Shown piece by piece: positions 26,518 to 36,232 of a DNA stretch of 64,000 bases. Both the position numbers and the translations under genes were made by a program. Numbering within the stretch: the stretch's first letter is position 1; each line of letters opens with the position of its first letter. Origin of the DNA: Polyangium sp. y55x31 (GTDB taxonomy: Bacteria > Myxococcota_A > Polyangia > Polyangiales > Polyangiaceae); NCBI RefSeq assembly GCF_029946505.1, contig NZ_JARZHG010000046.1, positions 24,814 through 88,813 on the forward strand, read 5' to 3'. The notes under the pieces were generated by a model that was given only the letters and a program-made list of their open reading frames with translations, did no database searches and was not told where the DNA came from.

Positions 26518-28319
26518 GGCAGCTCGCCCCCGATTTTCCCCGGCGGCGGGAATGGACGCGCTGGCGGCAGGGGCGCCCCGTTGCCCTCCGCCGAGAGCCA
26601 GCGGATGAGGTGAATGCCCATCCCGCTCGGCGAAAGCCCCTCGACCCACGGCTTCGTGAGCGTCGGCCGCGTATGGAAGTAGAAGGGTATCCGGCAGGCC
26701 CCGCGCACCGCCCGCTCCTCCGCGCGCCGGTAGAGGCGGATGCTCTGGTGCGCGTCCGCGGTCGCGGCTGCGCGCTCGACGAGCGCCTCGAATTCCGGGT
26801 CGGACCAGCCGGTCGTATTGGTCGGGCTCCGGGCGAGGAAGGTCGAAAGGAACGTGTGCGGATGGTCGTAATCGGCGGCCCAGCCGGACCGGGCGATCTG
26901 GAAGCGCCCGGCCCGGAGGTCCTGGAGCATGACGCGCCACTCCTCACTGCGCAGTTCGACCATGATTCCCAGATGGCGCCGCCACATGTCCTGCACGGCG
27001 ACGGCGAACTGGCGCGAGTCGAGGCTCCCCTCGAACAGCAGTTCGAGCGAGGGAAAACCGCTGGTCCGGACCTCGCCGCTCTCGTCCGTGACGACCTCGT
27101 AGCCGGCCTCCCGGAACAACGCCCGCGCGCGCTCGGGGTCGAAGCCATCCCTCGGCAGGGCAAAGGGATCGATGCCGGCCGCCTGCTCCTCTGTCACGAT
27201 ATCGGCATAACCGCCCCCGATGCTCTCCGGGACGAAATGCGTGGCCGGGATCCCACCCCGCGCCACCGTATGGGCGAGCGTCCGCTTGTCGACCGCGAGG
27301 TCGAGCGCATGCCGGACGCGTTCGTCATCGAGCGGAGCTTTCCTCGTATTGAGGTCGTACCAGTAGGTCGTGAGCACAGGAGAGCGGCGGAAATCCCGCT
27401 TTTTCTCGAGCAGTCCCAGGTAGTCCACCGGCAGCGAGCCGTTATCGCCTGTCCAGTCGAGTTCCCCGGTCTTGTAGAGGTTCATGGCCGTGTGGCGGTC
27501 CTCGATTGCCATCCACACGATCCGGTGGACTCGCAGCGCATCGTGGTCCCAGTAATACGGGTTCCGCTTCATCGTGATCTCGTAGCGAAATCTCCACGTA
27601 TCGAGGGTATAGGGCCCATTTACCACGATGTTCCCTGGCCGCGCCCATTGCTCTGGTCGCCCCTGACGCTCGAACGACTCGACCACGTCTCGTCGCACGG
27701 GGAAGGTGACCGGCATGGCGGTGAGCTGGATGAAATAGGGCGTTGGACGCTCGAGCTCGACCTCCAGCGTGAGGTCGTCGAGGGCGCGCACGCCGAGGGC
27801 GGCGGCATCGGTGTCACCGCGATGGAACGCCTCGCCGTTCCGGAGAATGAACAGATGCTCCGCCGCAGGCGAGGCGAACGCAGGGTCGAGCACCCGCTTC
27901 CATGCGTACACGAAATCGTGTGCCGTGACCCGCGCCCCGTCCGACCAGCGCGCCTCGGGGCGCAGGTGAAACCGGAAGACCCGGTTGTCACTGCTCTGCT
28001 CCCAGCGGAGGGCCACCCCTTGCACGAGCTTTCCGCCCTCGGGCCCGAACGCGGACAGCCCCTCGAACATCTGCGCGATGAGCACCCGGCTGCTCGTATC
28101 TCGCGAGCGCCCCGGATCCAGATGCTCGGGCTCGCTGGCGGCGTCTACGTGAAGCGTGTACGGGTCGCCAGCGCGGCGAACGGATGAACCGAACCATGGC
28201 GCTGCTCCCTCGTCCGCGCACGCACCGGCACATGTGATGAGCGCGCTCACGAGGCAGGTCCAGCGCAAGCGCGGCGTGCCCTGCGGCGAGGTTGCAGTGC
28301 TGTCAGGTGCCCTGACCAT
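26514..28319 (-). CDS. ABC importer substrate-binding lipoprotein, family 5 (OppA/DppA type)
   Basis: A 601-residue protein with a signal and lipobox-like end (ITCAGAC), then a family 5 solute-binding fold: DPGRSRDTSSRVLIAQMFEG, RFHLRPEARWSDGARVTAHDF and a C-terminal QIARSGWAADYDHPHTF, all characteristic of peptide-binding OppA proteins. It is first in an ABC operon (binding protein, then two permeases). Both Opp ATPases (OppD, OppF) are missing, so the system must borrow ATPases from elsewhere or is incomplete. Substrate cannot be told from the sequence. Confidence 0.9.
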   Translation of the reverse strand: MVRAPDSTATSPQGTPRLRWTCLVSALITCAGACADEGAAPWFGSSVRRAGDPYTLHVDAASEPEHLDPGRSRDTSSRVLIAQMFEGLSAFGPEGGKLVQGVALRWEQSSDNRVFRFHLRPEARWSDGARVTAHDFVYAWKRVLDPAFASPAAEHLFILRNGEAFHRGDTDAAALGVRALDDLTLEVELERPTPYFIQLTAMPVTFPVRRDVVESFERQGRPEQWARPGNIVVNGPYTLDTWRFRYEITMKRNPYYWDHDALRVHRIVWMAIEDRHTAMNLYKTGELDWTGDNGSLPVDYLGLLEKKRDFRRSPVLTTYWYDLNTRKAPLDDERVRHALDLAVDKRTLAHTVARGGIPATHFVPESIGGGYADIVTEEQAAGIDPFALPRDGFDPERARALFREAGYEVVTDESGEVRTSGFPSLELLFEGSLDSRQFAVAVQDMWRRHLGIMVELRSEEWRVMLQDLRAGRFQIARSGWAADYDHPHTFLSTFLARSPTNTTGWSDPEFEALVERAAATADAHQSIRLYRRAEERAVRGACRIPFYFHTRPTLTKPWVEGLSPSGMGIHLIRWLSAEGNGAPLPPARPFPPPGKIGGELP

Positions 28320-28527
28320 GGGTCGATGCTACCACGAACCTCGTCGACCCACGATCGGTCACCAGCACCGACGAAACGAACCTCATTTCTGCCCGATGCA
28401 CGAAACATCGCGAAAGCGATTGCCGTGCGTGAGTTGTCATAAACGCAGCAGCATTGGCCGCGTGTCTGGCGTAGCATATGGGGCATACGCTGATCGCCCC
28501 GATATCATCATTCCGAAGAAAATGGCG

Positions 28528-28913
28528 TCAGGGTGACGTGTATTGGCGTATCCACGGCCAAACCACCTCCCCCGCCGGCACCTTCCTCTTCCTCGCGACC
28601 CTGATCAACGCCGCCCGCTCCCGTAACGCATTCCCCGCCCAAACGTGCCCCTTCGCCTCATATCCCCGCGCCACCGCCACCAACACCTCCGGCCTCGTCT
28701 CGAGCTGCAGCACCCCTCGAAACGCCCCCACCTCCTCATCCCGCATCAGCACATCCACCGGGGCCGCATACGCGTTCGCCCGATCCCGCAGCGCTTGCGC
28801 CGCAGATCCATCCCCGGGTCCAGGTACGGTCCCGGCCCCTTCGCGTACTCGTCGCTCCCGAGCACGTCGAGATCGTCGTACCAGCGTGTGTTCGGCAACC
28901 ACGACTCCTGCAC
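28528..28913 (-). CDS. Unknown small protein with an apparent single-base frameshift
   Basis: A GTG at 28913 preceded by GGGAGGG begins VQESWLPNTRWYDDLDVLGS, which reads as genuine protein until a CCCC run (28812-28815). After the run the protein-like sequence continues in the next frame (GSAAQALRDRANAYAAPVDV... to the stop at 28528). Adding one base to the run restores one product of about 128 residues with a helical second half. An uninterrupted frame from GTG 28932 also exists but opens with an Arg-rich, shadow-like N-terminus. Probably coupled to the gene upstream. Function unknown. Confidence 0.55.
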
Positions 28914-28928
28914 GGCTACCCTCCCGAC

Positions 28929-30544
28929 TCACGCCACCGCCGCCCGGCCCTTCGTTCGCCGCTCATCCCACCCCATCGGTAACACGACCGTCAGCCCCTT
29001 CCGCCAAGGCCGCACCTCCTGGTCCTCGGGCCGCCACCCCTTTTCGACCCGCAATGCCGGGTTCACCGCGAGCAACTCCCGCCACCGCTGCCGATCCCCA
29101 GCAAACCACAACGCCAGCCCTGACGGCCGCTCCCAGTCGTCCCGGATCCGGTACACCTGCCCACCCACCGCAGCGACGCGGAGTGTATTGATCTGCAGTG
29201 CCCGCTCCCGCACGAAGTCCCCGACCTTCGGGAAGCTCGCGGTCTCGAGCTCTGCCGCAGCCGCGAGCATCCTCGGCACCTCGTCCGACAAGTACGCGAA
29301 AATCGCCACTTCCCGCAGCCGCGACGGCACCTTGTCGAATCGGTTTCCGATCGGAGGCGCCCGCGGGCTTCCTCGGGGAGGAACGAGGTCACGAGGTCGC
29401 GGAAGTCGGGCTGCTCGAGGAGTTCGCGCGTCTCGGGGTCGAGGTCGATGAGGTTGGCCGGAGTCTCGACGGGCAGCGCGGCAGCGGGCCCGGGGCGGGG
29501 CATCTCGGGCGGGGGCGGCGCCGCGGGAGCCGCAGGTGCCACCGGGGCCGCAGGAGGCGCAGGCGCCGGGGCCGGAGCCGGAGCGGGGGCAGGCGCCGGG
29601 GCATCGTCGGTCAGCGCGGCCCGGAGCTGCGCGCGGAGCGAGGGGTCTGCGAGGACGGTGCGCAGGATGGTGGCCGGGGTGAGGACGGCCGGAGCCGCGG
29701 GCTGCGCGGCGGGCACGGGGGGCTGGGCGGGCGCCGTTCCCTTCAGCGTGGTGACCAGCTTGAAGATCCCCGCGAGCTCGCCGAGATCATCGCCGCCGCC
29801 TCCCGACGCGCGACCGGTGCTGCCCTTGTACATCTCGCGGGCGAGCTGGATGCCCTGCATGAGGGTCTTGGCGCTGTTGTTCGCACCTCCGCCGGCCTGG
29901 AGGATCGGCACGAGCTCGCGGAGCATTTCGATGGGGTTCGGCGTGGGGGCAGGCGCGGGAAGAACGGGGGCCGAGGGGCGCTCGAGAACGGCGCGCAGGA
30001 TCGCGGCTTGCGCGCTCGAGTTCGACTCGAGGATTACGCGCAGGAGGCTGACCATGTCGCCCTGGTTGTTCGCCGGGGGCGGGGGTGGCGGCGGGGGCGC
30101 GTAATATGCCGGATGCGCGTAGGTATTCGGGGGCGGGGGCATGGGAGCCGCCGCTGCCGCGGGGGCTGCCGCGGGAGCAGGCTCCGGGCGCGGGGACGTG
30201 GCGCGCGGGGGCTCACTGAAGGGTCGGCGGGCGGGGCTCCCGAAGTACACCTTCTCGCTCCAGGCCGTGTACCGGTGGGTCCTTCCACATTGGGCGACGG
30301 CCTGATAGGTGCATTCGCCGCCGTAGAGGTCGACGATTTGCTCCCAGGAACGGAGCTCGGAGCCCTTCCAAGCCTTCGGGCAGACCTCTTTCGTGTTGTC
30401 GGGGTGCCAGCGGATGACCTGGATGAGGTCGAACTTGCGGCGATCGGTGCCAGTTTCCGTCTCGGGACGCGGAAACAGAGGGTGGCCGCCTTCGTCGTCG
30501 TCAGGGCGGATCTCGGGCAGCTCGCTCGCGTCGGGCGTCGACAT
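28929..30544 (-). CDS. Unknown Pro/Ala-rich protein with an apparent frameshift near 29360
   Basis: From the ATG at 30544 an open frame encodes a folded N-terminus (about 1-105; KFDLIQVIRWHPDNTKEVCP, ECTYQAVAQCGR), a long Pro/Ala linker with proline runs, a helical segment, then Ala-Pro repeats. Near 29360 (a CCC run) the frame turns into Arg/Cys-rich nonsense, while the next frame carries APPIGNRFDKVPSRLREVAIF and stays protein-like to 28929. One extra base would join them into a protein of about 538 residues. The C-terminal part includes RIRDDWERPSGLALWFAGDR. I do not recognise the family. Its stop lies just upstream of the following gene. Confidence 0.6.
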
Positions 30545-30605
30545 GGGCAAGAATGGGATCCGGTTACGGAATCCCGCAACCCGTAAATGCACGCTTAGCC
30601 CAGTT

Positions 30606-30658
30606 CTATACGTATAGCCGGACTATGCATATTTATGTATGGTCCAACATTATGTATA
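30606..30658. promoter_or_regulatory. AT-rich array of TATG-ATA palindromes between divergent genes
   Basis: The stretch contains the perfect 12-base palindrome CTATACGTATAG (30606-30617), the palindrome TATGCATA (30624-30631), and two near copies, TATGTATG (30634-30641) and TATGTATA (30651-30658). Centres are 16, 10 and 17 bases apart. It lies between the minus-strand gene starting at 30544 and the RHH-like gene on the plus strand, so it probably contains divergent promoters and an operator for the RHH-like protein. Confidence 0.55.
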
Positions 30659-30793
30659 GTCGATCGTTCGCAACGTCGCGTTTCATCAAATGAATCGCCG
30701 AAATGTGGACGGCTCGATCTGGTGCGCTGTACGGTCGCTAGCTGGCTGGGACGTGCACGTGTCCGATTCAAACCGGACAGTTCGGGGGTCGAT

Positions 30794-31159
30794 GTGCAGG
30801 CTTGGGTGAAGAAGCGGGCGAAACGGCGGCGGGATGGGCGGCTCGTCCTTGTGACGACGGTCGTCTTCGACGCCACCGTGTACGACGAGCTCCGGAAGCG
30901 GGTGCTCGCGGAGAGGTTCCGAAGCGCGGTCGTGTCGGAGGCTGTGCGTCACGCGCTCGGGACGCCGGGGTGGCTCGAAGAGGCGCTGGCGAGGCTCGCC
31001 GGGGAGGAGCCGGAGGAGTTGCCGAGCTCGCGGCGGTTGGGAGCACCAAGACGCGGGCCGGCAGTAGGCGTGCCGAGTTCGAGGAGACTGCCACAGGTGG
31101 CGCCGAGCTCGCGGCGGGGGGCGCCGAGCTCGCGATCGAGGGCGGGGGGGCGAGCGTAA
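30794..31159 (+). CDS. RHH-like protein with Ser-Ser-Arg-Arg repeat tail
   Basis: Using the GTG at 30794 the product is 121 residues; the frame is open back to 30635 and the start is uncertain. The core TTVVFDATVYDELRKRVL, then RSAVVSEAVRHAL, has the strand-helix-helix order of an RHH DNA-binding domain. The tail repeats P-S-S-R-R four times, encoded by imperfect copies of a GCCGAGCTCGCGG unit. The core is clearly related to the protein at 40881 (VVFDA-hydrophobic-DEL, RSAL-x-EA). No toxin gene is adjacent. It is probably a repressor acting on the palindromes upstream. Confidence 0.5.
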   Translation: MQAWVKKRAKRRRDGRLVLVTTVVFDATVYDELRKRVLAERFRSAVVSEAVRHALGTPGWLEEALARLAGEEPEELPSSRRLGAPRRGPAVGVPSSRRLPQVAPSSRRGAPSSRSRAGGRA

Positions 31160-31667
31160 AAGCGGGCGTGTCGAACTCTGGAAGGTCGACGACGGCCCAG
31201 CGCGTCGCCGGTTGGTCCCTCGCGCGAGCCGTGCAGGTTGGTGCGGCGACTTGGCTCGATGGGCGCAGAGCGGCTTCCCGTCGTGACCATGCACCCCACC
31301 GACGCGGCGGCGCTCCTCGCGACCTCAGCCGAGGACCCGTCGCACCTGTCGCTGTTGAGCGAACTCGCCTCCCCGTTCCCTGGCTTCGTGTGATCGACGT
31401 CGCCGAGTCCTTGCTCCCGGTGGACAACCCCGCGGGCCGGACTTCGTGACACGCGTGTTCGTCTTCCGGCACGAGCACCGGAGGCACTGCAAGACGCGTG
31501 GGCCTACCGCGTGGGCCTACGTCGCATGGCCGAAACGCTCGCTCACCGCCTCCGGTCCACGTTTCGAGCTCGCGCAGCTTTCCGGGCTGACCTGCAGCGC
31601 TCGCGCTAGTATCCGTCTGGCAATGCGTTACTGCGCTTCGGGCGCGGACGAGCGAAAGGCTGACGTC
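31160..31667 (+). other. Gap upstream of the first STAND gene; no supported gene
   Basis: This 508-base stretch holds only short open frames. A 44-codon one (31259-31393) reads smoothly (VVTMHPTDAAALLATSAEDP) and its stop overlaps a 19-codon frame, and the last third ends a frame reading LQDAWAYRVGLRRMAETLAH. These may be shreds of older genes. The promoter of the STAND gene should be here, but I see no convincing boxes. Confidence 0.4.
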
Positions 31668-34600
31668 ATGACGAGCGACTCGTCTTCCCCATCCCTGCAA
31701 AGCCCCTATCCGCTGCTCGATCCCATCGAGGATCCCGAGCTCTTCAAGGGACGCGACAAGGATGGCGACGGCTCGATCGAGGAGGTGGTCGAGAAGCTCT
31801 CGCAAGACAAACTGATTCTCTGCTTTTACGCCCCTTCCGGCACGGGGAAGACCTCGTTCCTCTCGGCTGGCTTGCGACCCGCGTTCCAAGGCAAGCGCCC
31901 CGTGGCGCTGGAGACGCGGCCTCACGAACCGCGGCTCGCGAAGCGCCTGCTCGGCAGGCTCGGCAGGGACGTCGACGTCCCGGACAACGATGCTTCCGCC
32001 TTCGTGAAGCAGCTGCACGAGTTCTGCGACGAGGGCCCGCCTCCCGTGATCATCCTGGATCGGTTCGAGGCTGCCCTGCAGGACGAGGATGGCAAAGCGC
32101 TCGCGCGGATCGGGCTGCTTCTCGCGGCGACGGCCAACTCGACGCGGCCCGGAGGGGAATCGTTTGCTTGCCACTGGGTGCTCGCGTTCCGCGCGGAGCA
32201 CGAGGGGGTGGTGGAGCAGTGGCTGCACAACGTGTTGCTCTACGCCCGTCGACACAAGCTGAAGTGCGAGGGACTCCCGCACGATCTCAGCAGCAAAGAG
32301 CGTTATTTCGACCGCAAGCAGCTCCGGCCCTTCGGGTCCGCCGCGCCGGGCGAGGATGGAGAGGCCGTCGCGCGGCGCGCGTTCCTCGCGGCGATCGAGG
32401 CGCCGCTCGCGATGCGGGACAGCTCGCAGAGGCGTCGTTACGCGCTCGAGTTCGAGGGGGATTCTGCCAAGAAAATCGCAGACGCGTTCGCCGCATATCG
32501 CGTGAAGCCTTCACGCGCACCTCTCACGTCGGAGTTGCAGATCGTACTCGATCGTCTGTGGAACTCCACGACGCCCTCGCAGGGTATGATGCGCATCTGC
32601 GTGAACGAAGAGCCGGGCGCGCTGATTCAAGGTGCGCTTGCGGATCACCTTCATCGGAAGCTCACGGCAGCGTTCGCTTTGGGTACCGACGAGAGCAAGA
32701 GGCGGGATCGAAAGACCAGGGCGTTCATGGCGCTCCTCGATCTCGCACGTGAACCCCAGGGGCAAGGCCTCGACAAGAAGAGCATCGAGGCCCCGCTCGG
32801 CAAGGAGGCCGCGCTCATCCTGGAGCGATTGGAGCACCACGAGATTCGACTGCTTCGACAAGAAAAGGCGCCCGACCTCGAGGTCCGCTACTTCCTGGCG
32901 CACGACGGCCTCGCGGCGCCGATCCTAGAGCTCGAGAACGATCCCAGGGCGCAGCTCGAGCATGGCCTCGACGAGGAACTCCTGGCCTTGCGGAACGTGG
33001 TCACGACCCACGTCGAGCTTCACGAGCGAGGACACTCCACGGGGACGGAGCTCTCCGAAGAGCTGTATCGCAGGGTGAAGGAGCAGATCACGAGGCTCCC
33101 TTCCACGCAGCGCCAGGACGCCTGGTGGGCCAAATGCGTAGCCAAGATGGAAACCGCGGAGCGACGACAACAACGTCAGCTCCTGCTCGTCCGGCGGATC
33201 GCAATGGCAGCGTGCGTAATCCTCGCCCTCGCAGCCCTGGCGGTCTATCTCGTCATCATCCCCGAGCGGTACCGCGCCGCGATCCACCACGCCGCTTCGT
33301 TGACCGAGCCTTCCAAGGCCGACGCGTCCTGGGCCGAGGCCTCCGCCGCATACCGATCCTGGTCGAGCCTCCCGGGCCACGACCTCGCGGCCCGAGAGAC
33401 GTTCGCGTGGTACCTCGTCCAGCGCAGCCTCGCCGCGGGTGCGCAGGGCAAACTCGACGAGGCGATCGTGTGGCGGCTCAAGGCGCTCACGATCTACGTC
33501 CTGTACGACGAGCGCCGCGCAATCGCGTACCTCCTGTCGGCTTGGCCCAAGGACGACGCGCTCGTCATTTCCCAGGTCGCGGAAGGGTCCAGCGAGGCGC
33601 TGAGCCCCCGCGGCGATCGCGTGCTCGCGAGAACCGTGGAGGGATATCGGCTCTGGGACGCTGACACGGGCCGGCGCATCGGCGACAAGGGGCCCCTCGG
33701 GGACTCCAGGACGTACTTCAACCTGGATGGCCGCTGGATTAACGAAATCTCACACAATGCCGTGCGCGTGTGGTCCGCCGACGCGGGACGAGAGATGGGC
33801 TCCTACCGGTCCCAGGAGCGCGTGACAGACAACCTCGTCAGCCCCGATGGGAAATACGCGCTCGCGTCGGGCTGGCAGTGGGTGAAGTTGTGGCAAGTGG
33901 GCACGGGCCAGGAGGTCGCCACGGTCCTCCGCAACGCCCCACGCCGCTTCGGGCAAATGGCGTGGAGCCCCGACTCGCAGACGTTCGCGATTGCCCACGA
34001 GACCCAGGTGTGGCTCTGGAGCGTGGCCAAGGCCCGCGAGCTCCGCACCTGGGACGTGCGCCCGTGGAGGGATCCGACATTGAGGTTCGACGGCGCGGGC
34101 GAGCGCCTCATCGTCCACCGGGGAGAAGAGGCTCGCGTCCTCGACCTGTCACGCACTGCGGACGAAGGTCTCCAGGTGCGCCATCCGGAGTCGATCGATA
34201 TCGCGACCTTCACCGACGACGGGCATCGGCTGCTCCTCGGCGGGGACACGATGCTCGCGGTGCGGAACCTCGATACGGGCGCGACGGAGCGGACCTGGCC
34301 GAATCGGTGCGACACCCAGGGCCTCACGGACCTGCACCTGTCCGAGGACGGCTCGATCACCGCCGTATGTGGCCGGAACTCGGTGGGCCAATCCGCAGAC
34401 GCGGCCACGGTGACCCACCTGCGCGGATGCATCACGAGCGCGTGTACCGGCGGCGCCTTCGACGTCGGCACCGGGACACCCCGGGCCCTCGGGAAGGCTG
34501 GGCATGGCAGGTTGATCGTCGTCCGCGGCTACCGCGAGAAAGAGGTGCCTCGGCTCCTGCTCCCGCCGGACGCCGGGATCGACGCCAGCGCTGATGGCCG

Positions 34601-35684
34601 GTTCCTCCTCGCCATGTCGCGTCGCGAGACGATCCCCTACGGGCAACATTTCGCCCTGGAGGGGCAATTCTGGCAGGTGGACCCGCCCGAGCGAGCGGCC
34701 ATGGAATTTCACATTCATGCCGACAAGACGCGGGGCTTGATCGCGCATGAAGCCTCGAACCTCGCCGTCATCAAGGGCAGCTACGGCTTCAAGCTCATCG
34801 ACCGCAGGAGCGGGCTCGAGCTCTGCCAGGAGCTCTTCCGCGGCAACACGCTGGACGACGTCGTCCCGAGCCTTGGCCCCGATGGGGAACGCGTGCTCCT
34901 GTGGGCCAAGCAGAGCGTGACCCTCTGGGACACGGGTACCTGCGAGCAGGTGGGCCGCGTCCTGACGCTCGAAGGCCAGGATCCCCCGGAGCACATCACG
35001 ATCTCCAACAATGGCGGTCGCCTGACCGTGATCCGAAAAAACGAAATCGAGATGTGGGAACTCGGACGGGCGGGGATCTGGCCACGAATCGGCCGGCGAT
35101 CTCGCACCGAGCCGCGTATCCTCGCGGGCGCAGAGGACTGGAATCGCGTCGTCGGCGAGGCCATCGGCTGGGCGAACTACGCGCGATTGAAACACATGCC
35201 CCCGCCCTGCTGGCGGCAGGGATGGGGACTCTGGCGTATCCGCAGGGACAACCAGTGGATCGCCGCGGTCCTGCATGGCTCGATCCGGGTGTACCGCCTC
35301 CGCGACTGTGTCGAGCACGGTCGCGTGGCGCGCGTGGATGGGAACGTGAGTGGACTCTCGTTCGCCAACGGCGACATGCTCGTCGCCGCCACGTCGTCAT
35401 GGCTGCATTTCCTCGAGGTCACTCCGGACGGCGTGGCGATCCGCGCGAGCCGACCGCTCGAGGAGCCGCCGCTGCGACTCGGGAACGTCATGGCCCAAGC
35501 GGGCCCCGTGACCTATCGCGTTTTGGGCGAAGCGCGGGGCGGGGTCGTCTCGGTGAAGACGGTGTCGAGCGAGCTTCCCCTCCCGGAGGTTCAGGACGAT
35601 CCGGAGACGCTCTACCAGGAATGGACCCAACGGCTCGCTCTGGAGCTCGATGCCGAGGGGAAGATGCGCGCCCTGGCTCATTGA
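31668..35684 (+). CDS. STAND-type NTPase with membrane segment and WD40-like propeller (copy 1)
   Basis: The ATG at 31668 gives 1338 residues. After a short lead with ELFKGRD, the P-loop APSGTGKTSFL lies near residues 54-64 and Walker B VIILDRFE near 126-133, as in novel STAND (nSTAND) ATPases. A helical winged/adaptor region runs to about 500. One membrane segment (IAMAACVILALAALAVYLVII) is near 510-532, then a helical region with PGHDLAARETFAWYL and GKLDEAIVWRLKAL. From about 640 the sequence forms WD40-like blades (RLWDADTGR, VKLWQVGTG, VWLWSVAKA, VTLWDTGT). Such proteins are thought to sense invaders or damage with the propeller and signal by oligomerising. Convergent with a paralogous operon. 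Confidence 0.85.
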   Translation: MTSDSSSPSLQSPYPLLDPIEDPELFKGRDKDGDGSIEEVVEKLSQDKLILCFYAPSGTGKTSFLSAGLRPAFQGKRPVALETRPHEPRLAKRLLGRLGRDVDVPDNDASAFVKQLHEFCDEGPPPVIILDRFEAALQDEDGKALARIGLLLAATANSTRPGGESFACHWVLAFRAEHEGVVEQWLHNVLLYARRHKLKCEGLPHDLSSKERYFDRKQLRPFGSAAPGEDGEAVARRAFLAAIEAPLAMRDSSQRRRYALEFEGDSAKKIADAFAAYRVKPSRAPLTSELQIVLDRLWNSTTPSQGMMRICVNEEPGALIQGALADHLHRKLTAAFALGTDESKRRDRKTRAFMALLDLAREPQGQGLDKKSIEAPLGKEAALILERLEHHEIRLLRQEKAPDLEVRYFLAHDGLAAPILELENDPRAQLEHGLDEELLALRNVVTTHVELHERGHSTGTELSEELYRRVKEQITRLPSTQRQDAWWAKCVAKMETAERRQQRQLLLVRRIAMAACVILALAALAVYLVIIPERYRAAIHHAASLTEPSKADASWAEASAAYRSWSSLPGHDLAARETFAWYLVQRSLAAGAQGKLDEAIVWRLKALTIYVLYDERRAIAYLLSAWPKDDALVISQVAEGSSEALSPRGDRVLARTVEGYRLWDADTGRRIGDKGPLGDSRTYFNLDGRWINEISHNAVRVWSADAGREMGSYRSQERVTDNLVSPDGKYALASGWQWVKLWQVGTGQEVATVLRNAPRRFGQMAWSPDSQTFAIAHETQVWLWSVAKARELRTWDVRPWRDPTLRFDGAGERLIVHRGEEARVLDLSRTADEGLQVRHPESIDIATFTDDGHRLLLGGDTMLAVRNLDTGATERTWPNRCDTQGLTDLHLSEDGSITAVCGRNSVGQSADAATVTHLRGCITSACTGGAFDVGTGTPRALGKAGHGRLIVVRGYREKEVPRLLLPPDAGIDASADGRFLLAMSRRETIPYGQHFALEGQFWQVDPPERAAMEFHIHADKTRGLIAHEASNLAVIKGSYGFKLIDRRSGLELCQELFRGNTLDDVVPSLGPDGERVLLWAKQSVTLWDTGTCEQVGRVLTLEGQDPPEHITISNNGGRLTVIRKNEIEMWELGRAGIWPRIGRRSRTEPRILAGAEDWNRVVGEAIGWANYARLKHMPPPCWRQGWGLWRIRRDNQWIAAVLHGSIRVYRLRDCVEHGRVARVDGNVSGLSFANGDMLVAATSSWLHFLEVTPDGVAIRASRPLEEPPLRLGNVMAQAGPVTYRVLGEARGGVVSVKTVSSELPLPEVQDDPETLYQEWTQRLALELDAEGKMRALAH

Positions 35685-36232
35685 GGATCGGGGGGTTGCA
35701 GCAGCAGGAGCCCCACCCAGCAGACGAGCGTCGCGAGGGTCGCGGAAATGCCCTCCACTTGCTCGGCGAGCTCTGCGCGTGCGCAGACAGAGGCTGCATG
35801 AAGATCCTCGCGGGCGCCGCCATCGAGCGCGGCGACGCAGGCACTGTACCCCTGGGAATAACGCCCGCGATACTTCACCCAGTCGTCGTCCGCGCGGAGG
35901 CGCATGATCACCATGGCGCCCCAGAGGAGCGGCAAAGCCAGGGCCAAGCCCACGAGCACGAGCCTGAAACCCATGCGCTGCTTGCGTGAGGATACCTCCT
36001 CGCGCGGGGGGCGTTCGCCGCCGCGTCTCCAAGCTCGCCAGCGCGAAGCCACGACAGGAACGACCATCAGCAACAGACCGCCAATCATTAGCACCAGGAT
36101 GGCGACCAGGTAATTCCGAAGAGGGGTGTCCTGCAGGTACAATGCGAGGAGGAGCGCGCTTCCCGCCGTGCACATGAGGCCGCTCGCCATGATCCTCGCC
36201 GAGAACCTCGCCTTCGTGCCCTTGCCCGTCAT
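35678..36232 (-). CDS. Small multi-membrane protein, third gene of the phosphorylase-STAND operon
   Basis: The ATG at 36232 overlaps the stop of the STAND gene by four bases (ATGA) and yields 184 residues. Four hydrophobic segments can be seen: MASGLMCTAGSALLLALYL, YLVAILVLMIGGLLLMVVPVVA, FRLVLVGLALALPLLWGAMV and, at the very end, ISATLATLVCWVGLLLL. Between the third and fourth is a soluble loop of about 55 residues with two Cys. No family was recognised. Strict coupling to the STAND gene suggests a membrane partner, possibly an effector that disturbs the membrane; that role is inferred. Its stop overlaps the end of the first STAND gene on the other strand. Confidence 0.75.
   Translation of the reverse strand: MTGKGTKARFSARIMASGLMCTAGSALLLALYLQDTPLRNYLVAILVLMIGGLLLMVVPVVASRWRAWRRGGERPPREEVSSRKQRMGFRLVLVGLALALPLLWGAMVIMRLRADDDWVKYRGRYSQGYSACVAALDGGAREDLHAASVCARAELAEQVEGISATLATLVCWVGLLLLQPPDPQ

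Noticed and set aside
29198..30586. A 462-codon Gly/Arg-rich plus-strand frame
   Set aside because: Antisense to the Pro/Ala-rich gene; Gly/Arg richness is the complement of Pro/Ala codons.
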